Positions 53,215 to 62,708 of a DNA stretch of 64,000 bases are shown one piece after another. The position numbers and the translations under genes are program-made. The first letter of the stretch is position 1; the number at the start of each line of letters is the position of its first letter. This DNA comes from Saccharibacillus sp. CPCC 101409 (GTDB lineage: Bacteria > Bacillota > Bacilli > Paenibacillales > Paenibacillaceae). The stretch lies in contig NZ_JAULSA010000015.1 of the NCBI RefSeq assembly GCF_030518235.1, forward strand, positions 1 through 64,000, given 5' to 3'. Below the pieces are notes generated by a model. It had not been told where the DNA came from and searched no databases. It saw nothing but the letters and a program-made list of their open reading frames with translations.

Positions 53215-54432
53215 ATGCTGCAAAACCCTACGGGTAAAGAACGCCTCGGGCTGGCCCTGCTGCTGTCCACGCTCGGCATTCTCGGCCCGCTCAATATCGA
53301 TATGTACCTGCCGAGTTTTCCCGGCATCGCCGCCGATCTGGGCGCGCAGGCGTCGCTGGTCCAGCTCAGCCTGACCTCCTGCCTGATCGGCCTGGCGATC
53401 GGCCAGATCATCGTCGGGCCGATCAGCGACGCGCGCGGCCGGCGCGGACCGCTGCTGATCTCGCTGCTGCTGTTCGCCGCTTCGTCCGTGATGTGCGCGC
53501 TGGCGGGCAGCATCGAGATGCTGATCGCCGCAAGATTCCTCCAGGGGCTGACCGCTTCCGGCGGCATCGTGCTGTCGCGCGCCGTCGTGCGCGACGTGTT
53601 CAGCGGGCGGGAACTGACGCAGTTCTTCTCGCTGCTGATGGTCATCAACGCCGTCGCGCCGCTGCTGGCGCCGATCGCCGGCGGCGCGGCGCTGCTGCTG
53701 TCGGGATCGAGCTGGCACACGATCTTCTACTTCCTCGGCCTGCTCGGGGTGCTGATCCTGCTGACCGTGGCGGTCAAGCTTCCGGAAACGCTGCCGCCGG
53801 AGCGCCGGATGCCGAGCAGCATCGGCCATTCGCTGCGCTCGATGGGCGGCCTGCTGCGCGACCGTTCGTTTATGGGCTACGCCCTGACGCTGGGCTTTAT
53901 CCACGGCGGCAGCTTCGCTTACGTGGCCGGCACGCCGTTTGTCTACCAGCAGATCTACGGTGTGTCGCCGCAGGCATTCAGCATCCTGTTCGGGATCAAC
54001 GGCATCGCGATTATTACGGGCAGCTTTATCATCGGGCGCTTCAGCTCGTTCGTGCCGGAGCGCAGCCTGCTGCGCATCGGCGTAATCACGGCGGGCAGCG
54101 CCACGCTTCTGCTGCTGATCGCGGCCGCCGTCCGCGGTCCGCTGTTTACCATCGTTGTGCCGCTCTTCGTCTATATGATTACGATCGGCATCACCGCGAC
54201 CAGCACGTTCACGCTGGCGATTGCGCGCCAGGGCCACCGGGCCGGCAGCGCCAGCGCCGTGCTGGGGCTGTTCCCGCTGCTGATCGGCGCCGCCGTCTCG
54301 CCGCTCGTCGGCATCGACGAGACCACGCCCGTCCCGATGGGCGCGATCCTGTTTGTCACCGCGCTGCTCGGAGGCGCGGCATTCTTCGGGCTGACGCGGC
54401 CGGAGCGCCCGGAAGACGCGGGGCAGGGCTGA
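53215..54432 (+). CDS. Bcr/CflA-family drug resistance MFS transporter
   Basis: 405 residues from ATG 53215 with AAAAGGAGA 12 bases upstream. Twelve membrane segments. NIDMYLPSFPGIAADL in the first loop and GQIIVGPISDARGRRGPLL at the second are the Bcr/CflA signature (including the MFS motif A GPxSDxxGRR). It would export drugs by proton antiport; the physiological substrate cannot be told. A VOC-family gene follows 49 bases on and may share the transcript. Confidence 0.93.
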   Translation: MLQNPTGKERLGLALLLSTLGILGPLNIDMYLPSFPGIAADLGAQASLVQLSLTSCLIGLAIGQIIVGPISDARGRRGPLLISLLLFAASSVMCALAGSIEMLIAARFLQGLTASGGIVLSRAVVRDVFSGRELTQFFSLLMVINAVAPLLAPIAGGAALLLSGSSWHTIFYFLGLLGVLILLTVAVKLPETLPPERRMPSSIGHSLRSMGGLLRDRSFMGYALTLGFIHGGSFAYVAGTPFVYQQIYGVSPQAFSILFGINGIAIITGSFIIGRFSSFVPERSLLRIGVITAGSATLLLLIAAAVRGPLFTIVVPLFVYMITIGITATSTFTLAIARQGHRAGSASAVLGLFPLLIGAAVSPLVGIDETTPVPMGAILFVTALLGGAAFFGLTRPERPEDAGQG

Positions 54433-54481
54433 GGGTTAACGATATCTTTTTCAATCTGCCGATTCAGGAAGGAGTACACCT

Positions 54482-54904
54482 ATGCTTCAATCGATTATCC
54501 ATATCGCACTGGTCGTCGACGATTACGACGAAGCGATCGCTTTTTACACGGAGAAGCTGCATTTCACGCTGCTGGAGGATACGTATCAGCCGGAGCAGGA
54601 TAAGCGCTGGGTCGTGTTATCGCCGCCCGGCTCGGTCGGCACGACGCTGCTGCTTGCCAGAGCTTCGCGTCCCGAGCAGCAGCCGTTTGTCGGCAACCAG
54701 GCCGGAGGCCGCGTGTTTCTTTTCCTGAACACGGACGATTTCTGGAGGGATTACCGCGAGATGAAGGAGAAAGGCATCGAATTCGTCCGCGAACCGCAGG
54801 AGCAGCCGTACGGCACGGTCGCCGTGTTCAAAGACCTGTACGGCAATCTGTGGGATCTGCTGCAAATGAACGACGATCACCCGATTTCGCTGCGGACCAG
54901 GTGA
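54482..54904 (+). CDS. VOC-family (glyoxalase/bleomycin-resistance-like) protein
   Basis: 140 residues from ATG 54482 with AAGGAG upstream. The VOC fold is clear: IIHIALVVDDYDEAIAFYTEKL at the start and VAVFKDLYGNLWDLLQM near the end, with the usual metal-site His and Glu/Asp positions (His7). It may bind or modify a small toxic molecule; no specific activity can be assigned. The position behind a drug exporter suggests a linked resistance function. Confidence 0.88.
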   Translation: MLQSIIHIALVVDDYDEAIAFYTEKLHFTLLEDTYQPEQDKRWVVLSPPGSVGTTLLLARASRPEQQPFVGNQAGGRVFLFLNTDDFWRDYREMKEKGIEFVREPQEQPYGTVAVFKDLYGNLWDLLQMNDDHPISLRTR

Positions 54905-54917
54905 CGGCTCTTGACTC

Positions 54918-55095
54918 AAATGCAATAATCCACTTAATTCTACGTACACATCCGTCAAACAAGCCATAAAGCGCAGAAATCCACTTTAATTCCGTATAAG
55001 TCTCGTTTGGAGGCCGTTACCGGAAAATAAAGTGGATTTCTGCATTTCAATGATCTATTCGGAGTCCGGACGGGCGCATAAAGTGGATTTTTGCA
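54918..55095. repeat. Four intergenic repeats (family B)
   Basis: Copies at about 54918-54937 and 54973-54990 (inverted) and at 55026-55048 and 55078-55095 (direct), sharing AAAGTGGATTT(T/C)TGCA. Two face one way and two the other, so the block can fold on itself. It is the same family as 28841-28970. It fills the 288-base gap between the VOC gene and the convergent HAD gene, where no T-run terminator is seen. Confidence 0.75.
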
Positions 55096-55192
55096 GTCCG
55101 TTTCGCGACCGTGCCGCCATCAGCCTATGGATCGTTTCTCGATTAGTCCGGGATCGGCCCAACCGGCCCGTCCTTAGCCTGCCGTTACACGA

Positions 55193-56053
55193 TCACTCCG
55201 CGATCAATCCGTACTTCACAAAGCTCCGGCGCACCCCGTCGTTTTCCAGCGTTTCCGTGACGTCGTCCGCCAGCTTTTTCAAGCTTTCCTTGGCATTGCC
55301 CATCGCAATCCCGACCGCGCAGTATTCCAGCATCTCCGCGTCGTTCATGCCGTCGCCGATGGCGATCGTCCGCCCGCGCGGCTCGCCCAGATGCTCCAGC
55401 AGATCGGCGATCGCAATCGCTTTGTGGATGCCGGGCAGCATCAGCTCGCCGCTTTGTTCGCCGAAGATCGGCACGGTGCAGGGAATGGCCTGGAATCGGC
55501 TGCCGAACTCCGCGCGGATACGCTCGAACGGCACTTCGCTTTCCAGAAAGCAGACCTTGTTCACATCGTCTTTGTACAGATCTTGTTCGCCGTAGGTCAG
55601 CCCCGCGATAAACGGATGCGGTTCGCCTTTCAACCGCGCGCGTGCGTACGGATCGACCGCCGGATCGCCGTAAATGCGCCGCTCCAGATGGGGACGCAGA
55701 TTGCGGCTGGCGTAGAGCGCGGAATTCGATTCCAGGTAAAAGTCCACGCCGTGCTCGTTGAAGAAATCGACCATAAACCGCACGTCTTCCGGCGGAACCT
55801 TTTTGTGATAAAGCGTTTCGCCGCCGCACTCCACGTAGCCGCCGCCCGCCCCGATCAGTCCGTCGAAGCCGATTGTCCAGATCGCATCGTAAACTTCCGC
55901 TTTGGAGCGCCCGGTGCACAGATAGATGCGGTGGCCGTTTCGGCGCGCTTCCTGGCAGGCGGCTCGAGCCGATTCCGGCACCCGTCCGTCGTCGCCGACC
56001 AGCGTGCCGTCGATATCCAGAAAAATGATTCTGCGTGAAATATCCGTGTTCAT
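55193..56053 (-). CDS. HAD-superfamily Cof-type phosphatase
   Basis: 286 residues from ATG 56053 with GGGAGGAG upstream. Motif I is FLDIDGTL (Asp13 and Asp15), motif II CTGRS, and motif IV GDGMNDAEML; the cap domain sits between about 85 and 195. Cof-type members hydrolyse sugar phosphates or other small phosphoesters in the cytoplasm. The substrate is not identifiable. Confidence 0.92.
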   Translation of the reverse strand: MNTDISRRIIFLDIDGTLVGDDGRVPESARAACQEARRNGHRIYLCTGRSKAEVYDAIWTIGFDGLIGAGGGYVECGGETLYHKKVPPEDVRFMVDFFNEHGVDFYLESNSALYASRNLRPHLERRIYGDPAVDPYARARLKGEPHPFIAGLTYGEQDLYKDDVNKVCFLESEVPFERIRAEFGSRFQAIPCTVPIFGEQSGELMLPGIHKAIAIADLLEHLGEPRGRTIAIGDGMNDAEMLEYCAVGIAMGNAKESLKKLADDVTETLENDGVRRSFVKYGLIAE

Positions 56054-56171
56054 TGCTTGTCTCCTCCCGCCTGAAACTCCCGGTTTCCGCTGAAATCAGT
56101 GTAAGGTCTGAAACGCGTTCCATGTCAACGGCTTTGTGCCGGGTTCTGAGCGAATGCCGGGCTATCCGCGA

Positions 56172-56268
56172 CTTGTCTCAAGTAGAGGTTCGGTTTCGTT
56201 CAGTTGAATCGCACCTAAACCGTGTGCAATTCAACTGAACGAAAGCCTACCATTTAAACTGAGACAAG
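56172..56268. repeat. Long cruciform-like inverted repeat
   Basis: Nested perfect arms: CTTGTCTCA (56172-56180) with TGAGACAAG (56260-56268), and TTTCGTTCAGTTGAAT (56194-56209) with ATTCAACTGAACGAAA (56229-56244). In the rest of the gap 56054-56536 I see no gene; a TGCGAT/TCGCA hairpin lies near 56480-56494. Confidence 0.8.
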
Positions 56269-56536
56269 CGCTTAGTTCACACAAAAAACAAAAATTTTCT
56301 GTCTTTTCTTCAAAGACAAACAGATTGAACGTTTTTCGGTCTACGCTGATAACGGTTCTTTCGGAATGAACGTTTGTCCTCTACAGGTGGACGTCGCGAT
56401 ATTGCACGTACCACAGTCCTGCCGCGGCGGTGATATTTCCTGTTGTTTTTTGAAAATACTTGTCATAGAATTTGCTGGTGCGATTCTGTGTCGCATTAAC
56501 GCATAAGTATCGATAAACGATTTGGGGGCGTAGGGT

Positions 56537-57973
56537 GTGGAAGAGAAGCAGCTGAGCCGGGGGCTGAAAGCCCGGCATATCGAATTGATCGCGCTCGGGG
56601 GAACGATCGGGGTCGGACTGTTCATGGGCTCGTCGAGCACGATCAAGTGGGCCGGACCGTCCGTGCTGCTGGCCTATATGCTGGCGGGGATCGTCATGTT
56701 TCTGGTCATGCGGATCATGGGCGAGATGCTGATTGCCGAACCGGTAACGGGCTCGTTCGCCAATATCGCGCATAAATATATTCATCCGGTCGCGGGGTAT
56801 CTGACGGCCTGGAGCTACTGGTTCCTGTGGCTGACGGTCGGCATGTCGGAAGTGACGGCGATCGGGATTTACTTCGGCTACTGGTACCCGGACGTTCCGC
56901 AGTGGATTCCGGCGCTGGTCGGCGTGGGCATTATCGCGGCGGCGAACCTGGCGGCGGTCAAGTTCTACGGCGAGTTCGAATTCTGGTTCTCGATGATCAA
57001 AGTCGTCACGATCGTGGCGATGCTGATTATGGGCACGGCGCTGATCTTCTTCGGCTGGGGCAACGGCGGCGTGCCGCTCGGCCTGTCGAATCTGTACAGT
57101 CACGGAGGTTTTTTCGCGGGCGGGCTCAAAGGCTTCCTGTTCGCGCTCTGCATCGTCACCGCCGCTTACCAGGGCATCGAGATGATCGGGATCACGGCGG
57201 GCGAAGCGGAGAATCCGAAAGTGACGCTGAAGCGCGCGATCAAAAATATCGTCTGGCGCATTCTCGTGTTCTACGTCGGCGCGATCTTCGTGATCGTGAC
57301 CATCTATCCGTGGAACGAAGTCGGCGTGACGGGCAGCCCGTTCGTGCTGACGTTCGCCAAAGTCGGCATCGTCGCGGCGGCCGGCGTTATCAACTTCGTC
57401 GTGCTGACTGCGGCCATGTCCGGCTGCAACAGCGGCATCTACGGCGCGGGCCGGATGCTGTTCACGCTGGCACAGAACGGACAAGCGCCGAAGTTCTTCG
57501 GCAAAGTGTCCGCAAGCGGCGTTCCGCGCAATAGTATCATGACCACGATCGCGCTGCTGCTGTTCGGTGTGCTGCTGAACTACCTGATGCCGGACTCCAA
57601 ACTGTTCCTGTACATCTACAGCGCGAGCATCCTGCCCGGCATGATCCCGTGGTTCGCGATGGCGATCGGCCAGTTCCGCTTCCGGCGCGAACACGCGGGC
57701 GAGATGTCGGCGCATCCGTTCAAATCGCTGCTGTTCCCGGCGGCCAATTATTTCATCGTCGTGTTCCTGCTGCTCGTGCTGGTCGGCATGGCGATCAACG
57801 ACGATACCCGCATGTCGCTCGGCGTGGGCGCGGCGTTTATCCTGATTATGCTGGCGGTATATTACATCTTCGGCATCGGGAAAAAGAATCCGGCGGAACG
57901 CGTTCATGCGAATGCGGCCGACAGCGTCCGTACGTCCGAACCGTCGGCGCGAGGAGCCGCGGTGCGGGAGTAG
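56537..57973 (+). CDS. Amino acid permease, APC superfamily
   Basis: 478 residues from GTG 56537 with a GGGGG/TAGGG region upstream. Twelve membrane segments. [23 protein letters not shown] at the start is the amino acid permease signature, and [25 protein letters not shown] the conserved loop before segment 7. It imports an amino acid by proton symport; the specific substrate (proline, alanine or gamma-aminobutyrate type) cannot be told. The C-terminal 30 residues are a soluble Ala/Arg tail. Confidence 0.92.
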   Translation: MEEKQLSRGLKARHIELIALGGTIGVGLFMGSSSTIKWAGPSVLLAYMLAGIVMFLVMRIMGEMLIAEPVTGSFANIAHKYIHPVAGYLTAWSYWFLWLTVGMSEVTAIGIYFGYWYPDVPQWIPALVGVGIIAAANLAAVKFYGEFEFWFSMIKVVTIVAMLIMGTALIFFGWGNGGVPLGLSNLYSHGGFFAGGLKGFLFALCIVTAAYQGIEMIGITAGEAENPKVTLKRAIKNIVWRILVFYVGAIFVIVTIYPWNEVGVTGSPFVLTFAKVGIVAAAGVINFVVLTAAMSGCNSGIYGAGRMLFTLAQNGQAPKFFGKVSASGVPRNSIMTTIALLLFGVLLNYLMPDSKLFLYIYSASILPGMIPWFAMAIGQFRFRREHAGEMSAHPFKSLLFPAANYFIVVFLLLVLVGMAINDDTRMSLGVGAAFILIMLAVYYIFGIGKKNPAERVHANAADSVRTSEPSARGAAVRE

Positions 57974-58097
57974 GCGGGCAAAACCCGAACTTTTTAGCAA
58001 AACGCCAACGTTCAATCCAAGATCTTCCTTCATTGCGGGCGCAAAATGCCGATATGGAGAGTAAGATCTTTTTTTATTGCGAAAGGGTGGGTTTCCG

Positions 58098-59813
58098 ATG
58101 TTCAAACGGCTGCGCCTCAACAATATGCCGCTGGGTGCCAAAATGCTGCTGCCGATCGTGCCGCCGCTGCTGGCGCTTGTGCTGCTGACCGTGATTTCGA
58201 TCGGGCTGGTGGACAAGCTGTCCGACCGGCTGATCGAACGTTTATACAACGAATCGCATCAAAGCAGCACCTGGCTGCTGAACGCCGACCGCGATTTCTA
58301 CCAGGCGCTGAACGATCTTCAAAGCATGAAGAACGCTTCGGGCCAACAGCTGACCGACCTGAAAGCCGACTTCGACGAAAATGTGCAGCAGACCGGCGAG
58401 CGCGTCGGCAAAGCGAAAGACATTATGAGCGCGCACCCGGAACGTTTTGAAACCTATAAACACGAAGACTCCGGCAAAACGGCGTTCGAGCTGTTCGCCG
58501 ACTTCGAAACGCAGTTCGCCGCCTGGAAAGCGGACGGGGAGTCGATGGAGAAATTCGACGCCGCGCGCGAAGACATCAACCAGATCGAAGAGATTCTCGA
58601 CGTGTACAGCACCGATATCATCGCCGACAGCAGCGCGTACGAGCATCAAACGCAGCGTCTGCTGTGGATCGTGCTCGGGGTGTCCCTGCTGGTGTCCGCG
58701 CTGATCGGGGCTCTTGTGATCCGCAACGTGCGCAAGCGCACGAAAGTCGCCGTCAGCCTGATCCGCAAGACCGCCGACCTGGATCTCAAATACGATGCCG
58801 GCTACGAGCGCTTTATGAGCGAGGGCGACGAGTTCGCGACGCTGATTCGCGCCGAAGCGGAAGCCCGCAAAGAGTTCCGGACCATTATCGAATACGTCAA
58901 AAGCGAGAGCCAGGGCAACGAAAAAAGAATGGACGCCGTGACCGGCCGCATGGCCGCGCTCGACGACAGCATGCAGGATATCTCCGCGACGACGCAGCAG
59001 CTTTCTTCCGGCATGGAGCAGACGTCGTTTGCGACGCGCCATATGAGCGCCACGTCGGCCGAGATCGGCCGGGCGCTGGAATCGATCGCGTTCAAAGCTC
59101 AGGAAGGCGCGCGCTCGTCGGAACGGATCAACGCGCGGGCCGCCGAGCTGAAAGACGCGTTCCAGCGTTCGTACAGCGAAGGCGGAGCGTCGTACGATCA
59201 GGTCAAAACGAATCTGGAGCAGGCGATGGAAGAATCCCGCGCCGTGGAACGGATTACGCTGCTGGCGGAATCGATTCTCCAGATCGCGTCGCAGACCAAT
59301 CTGCTGTCGCTGAACGCTTCGATCGAAGCGGCGCGCGCCGGGGAATCGGGCCGGGGCTTCGCCGTCGTGGCGGCGGAAATCCGCAAGTTGGCCGAAGATT
59401 CCAAGCACGCGGCCGACGAGATCCAGGGCGTAACGGGCACGGTGCTGCGTTCGGTCGACAGTCTGAAAAACAACTCCGAAGACCTGCTGAATTTCTTCGG
59501 TTCCAACGTTCAGCGCGATTACCAGATGATGCTGAGAGCGACGGAGGAGTACGCGCAGGGCGCGGGCGAAACGGAAGGGCTGACGACCGATCTGAGCGCG
59601 ACGACGGAGCAGCTGCTGGCTTCGATGGAAACCTTGATCGGCTCCACCAACGAGATCGCGCAGGCGGCGGGCGAAGGAGCCAGCGGAACCGGCAGCATCG
59701 CGGAGAAAGCGAACGGAGCGGCCGAGAACGCCTCCGGCGTGCTGGACGGCGTGCAGGCGTCGAAGCGCAGCATCGACATGCTGGCGCGCGCGGTGGAGAA
59801 GTTCAAGCTATAA
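58098..59813 (+). CDS. Methyl-accepting chemotaxis protein
   Basis: 571 residues from ATG 58098 with GAAAGGGTGG upstream. One membrane segment near residues 18-42, a helical extracellular sensor region (about 43-190), a second segment ([20 protein letters not shown], near 191-210), a divergent HAMP-like stretch, and the cytoplasmic signalling domain. The hairpin tip [20 protein letters not shown] is the usual CheA/CheW contact site, followed by [15 protein letters not shown]. It signals to the chemotaxis kinase; the ligand is unknown. A palindromic AAGATCTT with a T-run near 58060-58077 precedes it and may end the upstream transcript. Confidence 0.93.
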   Translation: MFKRLRLNNMPLGAKMLLPIVPPLLALVLLTVISIGLVDKLSDRLIERLYNESHQSSTWLLNADRDFYQALNDLQSMKNASGQQLTDLKADFDENVQQTGERVGKAKDIMSAHPERFETYKHEDSGKTAFELFADFETQFAAWKADGESMEKFDAAREDINQIEEILDVYSTDIIADSSAYEHQTQRLLWIVLGVSLLVSALIGALVIRNVRKRTKVAVSLIRKTADLDLKYDAGYERFMSEGDEFATLIRAEAEARKEFRTIIEYVKSESQGNEKRMDAVTGRMAALDDSMQDISATTQQLSSGMEQTSFATRHMSATSAEIGRALESIAFKAQEGARSSERINARAAELKDAFQRSYSEGGASYDQVKTNLEQAMEESRAVERITLLAESILQIASQTNLLSLNASIEAARAGESGRGFAVVAAEIRKLAEDSKHAADEIQGVTGTVLRSVDSLKNNSEDLLNFFGSNVQRDYQMMLRATEEYAQGAGETEGLTTDLSATTEQLLASMETLIGSTNEIAQAAGEGASGTGSIAEKANGAAENASGVLDGVQASKRSIDMLARAVEKFKL

Positions 59814-59845
59814 CGCGGGCCGGGCGCCGCGCCGAGCTGCGCAAA

Positions 59846-59890
59846 AAAAGAACCTTCGCTTTCCCTTTTCCGGGACGACGAAGGTTCTTT
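59846..59890. terminator. Bidirectional terminator between the chemotaxis receptor and zinc-ribbon membrane protein genes
   Basis: AAAAGAACCTTCG pairs with CGAAGGTTCTTT around a 20-base loop, with A- and T-runs on the two sides. It serves the converging genes. Confidence 0.85.
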
Positions 59891-59951
59891 GGTTTGCGCA
59901 CGGGGATCGCGCCGGCGGGCGGATCGTCCGCCGGTATTCAATCCTTACCGC

Positions 59952-60926
59952 TTACAGGCCGAGCATTCCGCCGAACGCGCCGCCCAGCTGGTTCGAGAAC
60001 GCGTTCAGCATAATCAGCACGGCGCAGACCTGAATGGCGACGACCGGCAGCATAAACAGGAACGCGCGCTCTTCGGCAATGCGGAAAGCGGATATCGAGG
60101 CATGCAGCGTCAGCGAAAGCGACAGCAGCAGCGTCGCCGACAGCAGGAAGAACGAGAGCGACGGCGAGGCGAACATGGCGAGCGCGCCGACGAGAAACAG
60201 CGCGCCCGTGAACAGCTGCAAACCGCCGAGGCGGGTCAGTCCTTCGCGCCAGTCCAGCTTCTGTTCGCCCCGGCGCACGCCGATCAGATAAGAAGCGGCG
60301 AGCAGCACGGCGAGCGAGACGAGCCCGGTCAGCAGCAGCGGGCCGACGATCGGCAGTTCGGCCGACATCGAGCTGCCGAAATCGCCGAGTCCGAGGTCTT
60401 CGAATCCGCCGTAAATCGCGCCGATCACCCGGTGCTTGAACGACCATGCCCAGAGCACGAAACCGAGCAGGGAAGCGGCGATGCCGATGACGCCCAGCGG
60501 CAGGTCTTTATCTCCCTGGAGCTTCAGCGCGGACAGCGGATTCCTGAGCAGGCCGACCAGCTTCGCCGTGTCGATCTGCGCCAGCCCGGCTTTGGCGCTT
60601 TCGGCCCAGCGGGCCGCAGGCGAAGGACCGCCCGGCTGCCCGGAAGCGCCGCCTGCGCCGTTTGCTCCGGCTGCCGCAGCCGGCGCGACCTGAGCTGCTG
60701 CGGCCGGTACAGCCTGAGCCGAGGCCGCCTGCGGCGGCGTTTCGCTATACATCGGCGATGATACTTCCGGCTGCGGCGCAAGCGCGAAAGCCGGCTGTTT
60801 TTGCAGCGTTACGCGGTCCGCCTCCCCGGCGAACCCGTTTTCCCGATCCGGCGTCTCTTTTTCCAGGCCGCAAACGTGAACCTCCCCCGGTTCGATCCGT
60901 GTCCCGCAGTTTGAACAATAAGCCAT
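59952..60926 (-). CDS. Zinc-ribbon multi-pass membrane protein
   Basis: 324 residues from ATG 60926 with AGGAGGGG 8 bases upstream; a longer frame from 60953 is rejected. The N-terminus is a short zinc ribbon (MAYCSNCGTRIEPGEVHVCG, Cys4-x2-Cys7 plus Cys19). A Pro/Ala/Gly-rich linker (about 50-105) leads to five or six membrane segments from about 140 on. This design is common in uncharacterised Bacillales membrane proteins (Yip1-like). No function can be assigned. Confidence 0.82.
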   Translation of the reverse strand: MAYCSNCGTRIEPGEVHVCGLEKETPDRENGFAGEADRVTLQKQPAFALAPQPEVSSPMYSETPPQAASAQAVPAAAAQVAPAAAAGANGAGGASGQPGGPSPAARWAESAKAGLAQIDTAKLVGLLRNPLSALKLQGDKDLPLGVIGIAASLLGFVLWAWSFKHRVIGAIYGGFEDLGLGDFGSSMSAELPIVGPLLLTGLVSLAVLLAASYLIGVRRGEQKLDWREGLTRLGGLQLFTGALFLVGALAMFASPSLSFFLLSATLLLSLSLTLHASISAFRIAEERAFLFMLPVVAIQVCAVLIMLNAFSNQLGGAFGGMLGL

Positions 60927-61301
60927 TTCCTTGTCCCCTCCTACAATCATCATGGATTTTCTTTCTCTCCCGTTTAACTAATGTTTTATCAAATTAAGGG
61001 AGTTACTTATTAGATTAACATTCGATCTGCTTGCTTGGCATGTGACTTTATACGGATTTTTCGATTTTTTTTCATGAAAAGAAGAGAAAGGGAGTCGTAT
61101 TCATAAACGAATCGGTGCATCCCGAAAGCGGAATAAGGCGTAAGGCATCAAATCCATGTACTTGATCCATTCATTCGAAAACAACTTTGCGGTTTGAGCA
61201 AGACTCATTCCCGGAGGGCATGCTTTCAAGTTCGCTGAAGCGCGCCTTTAACCGCCTTCGGGCCGAATAAACCGCATTTATCCACCTTATTCTTCTCTCG
61301 G

Positions 61302-61657
61302 GGGTCAAGTCCATCATGATGTGTACCAACACTGGCCCAAAAAGGAGACACAATTAGGCATTCTTTTTACGCCCTCATTGTGCAAGTCCTTTTGAAGCTC
61401 CGCAGCAAATGCTGACCTTTCGTCCGCATTTTACGAACCAAGCGTTGTTTTTCGCAATTTTCCCCTCCCAATCTGCACATTTAGTCAGCATTTTCGTTCG
61501 ATCCTCGAATTTATGGCTCAAATGCTGACCTGGCATCAGCATTTGAGGGGCATCCCCCGGTGCTTCCTTTCAGTCTTGAGCGGCGGCCCGCGTCTTCCGG
61601 CCTCGCCGCCGGATCGACGAGCCGTCTCGTTTGTACACCTAGATATGGACTTGACCC
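61302..61657. mobile_element. MITE-like element or insertion sequence relic
   Basis: GGGTCAAGTCCAT at 61302-61314 is repeated exactly in inverted form at 61645-61657; counting the next 16 bases, 23 of 29 positions match (GTGTAC is shared). The 356-base interval has no transposase gene. No clear target duplication is seen. The interior holds the 27-nt repeats. Confidence 0.55.
61406..61545. repeat. Three 19-27-nt intergenic repeats (family A)
   Basis: Copies at 61406-61432, 61476-61494 (partial) and 61519-61545, each AAATGCTGAC, spacer, (T)C(C/A)GCATTT. They match the units at 10364-10551 in length and layout, with C for T in the core. Confidence 0.7.
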
Positions 61658-61817
61658 TCCGTCTGTAAAGGAAGCGGATTTTGGCACTTAGTCGGAGTAT
61701 GGACTCGATGCTAAAGAACCCTGCGAAGCTTCGAGGTCAAGCGAAATGCCGTTCGCAGTGCTTTGCCTGATCCGAACTTTTTACACAATCTTTCGGCGTA
61801 CCCGGCGGAATAAGACT

Positions 61818-61964
61818 CATATATGACGTTTTATATAAGAAATATCACTCTCAACATAGTCCGAACGCTCTTATAAGCGGCATTTTAAAAATTTATAAAC
61901 AAAATTAGTTGTATATATGACGTCATATATGTTTCAATAAGTCTCATTATGGCGTATTATATAA
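61818..61964 (+). promoter_or_regulatory. Three palindromic operator-like sites upstream of ccpN
   Basis: Site 1 at 61818-61839 contains ATATGACGT and ATATAA. Site 2 at 61913-61930, ATATATGACGTCATATAT, is a perfect 18-base palindrome. Site 3 at 61945-61964 contains TTATGGCGT and ATATAA. All share TATG(A/G)CGT followed by an ATATA element. They resemble CcpN-type operators in AT-richness and the TATG/ATA parts, and their position upstream of ccpN suggests autoregulation. Confidence 0.6.
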
Positions 61965-62048
61965 ACAGAAAAGCTCAACTTTACGAATAACAGCTTGTCA
62001 CACGCGGTACGGTTCGACCCAGAAACAAACGAAAAGCGGAGGGACGCA

Positions 62049-62690
62049 GTGATCGAACTGACGGCAAGACAATTGAAGATCGCGGAGATCGTCCGCAAAT
62101 ACGCGCCGATCACCGGCGAACAGATCGCGGAGAACCTGGGGTCGTCGAGGCCCACCATCCGCTCCGATCTGTCGCTGCTGGTGATGCTCGAATATATCGA
62201 CGCCAAGCCGAAAGTCGGGTATTTCCCGGGACGCAAAGCGGCGGGAAGCGGCAGCGGCAGCGAACGGCTGCGCGAAGCGAAAGTGCGGGACATCCAGGAC
62301 GTGCCGATCGTAATCCGCGAAACGACGACGATTCAAGACGCGGTCGTTACGCTGTTTTTGCAGGATGTGGGCACGCTGATCGTATGCGACGAAGAAGGCG
62401 TGCTGACCGGCGTCGCTTCGCGCAAAGACTTTTTGAAAGTGACGCTCGGCAATCCGGGCTCGGCTTCAATGCCGGTCAGCATGGTCATGACCCGGATTCC
62501 CAAAGTGATTACGGCGGGTCCGGACGAACCGGTGCTCGAAGCGGCGCACAAGATGATTATGCACGAGGTGGACAGTTTGCCGGTCGTGGAAGCGGCCGGG
62601 AAAGAAGCCGGCGGCAGACCGGCTATCGTGGGACGGCTTACCAAGACGGCCATCGTCAAACTTCTCCTCGATATCGAAACGACAGGCTAA
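62049..62690 (+). CDS. ccpN: CcpN-type transcriptional repressor (HTH plus CBS domains)
   Basis: 213 residues; Bacillus subtilis CcpN has 212. GTG 62049 is the start because CGGAGGG lies 5 bases before it and the protein then begins VIELTARQLKIAEIV, colinear with CcpN; the longer frame to 61995 is rejected. The winged helix is ITGEQIAENLGSSRPTIRSDLS, and two CBS domains follow (VRDIQDVPIVIRETTTIQDA; SMVMTRIPKVITAGPDEPV). In Bacillus it represses gapB and pckA when glucose is present, switching gluconeogenesis off, and answers to ATP/ADP through the CBS pair. It is followed 18 bases later by the YqfL gene, as in Bacillus. Confidence 0.93.
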   Translation: MIELTARQLKIAEIVRKYAPITGEQIAENLGSSRPTIRSDLSLLVMLEYIDAKPKVGYFPGRKAAGSGSGSERLREAKVRDIQDVPIVIRETTTIQDAVVTLFLQDVGTLIVCDEEGVLTGVASRKDFLKVTLGNPGSASMPVSMVMTRIPKVITAGPDEPVLEAAHKMIMHEVDSLPVVEAAGKEAGGRPAIVGRLTKTAIVKLLLDIETTG

Positions 62691-62708
62691 CGGGAGGACA
62701 CGCGGACG

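Larger units (their letters stand above)
60927..62048. other. Long intergenic region before ccpN
   Basis: 1122 bases without a convincing gene. It contains the MITE-like element (61302-61657), three family A repeats inside it, and an AT-rich operator region (61818-61964). The stretch 60970-61300 shows nothing recognisable. Confidence 0.6.

Noticed and set aside
53493-54728. A 411-codon plus-strand frame overlapping the Bcr/CflA and VOC genes
   Set aside because: A shifted, Arg-rich reading of two clear genes.
61171-61353. A 60-codon minus-strand frame, possible transposase fragment
   Set aside because: No binding site, no recognisable motif, and it crosses the inverted end of the MITE-like element.
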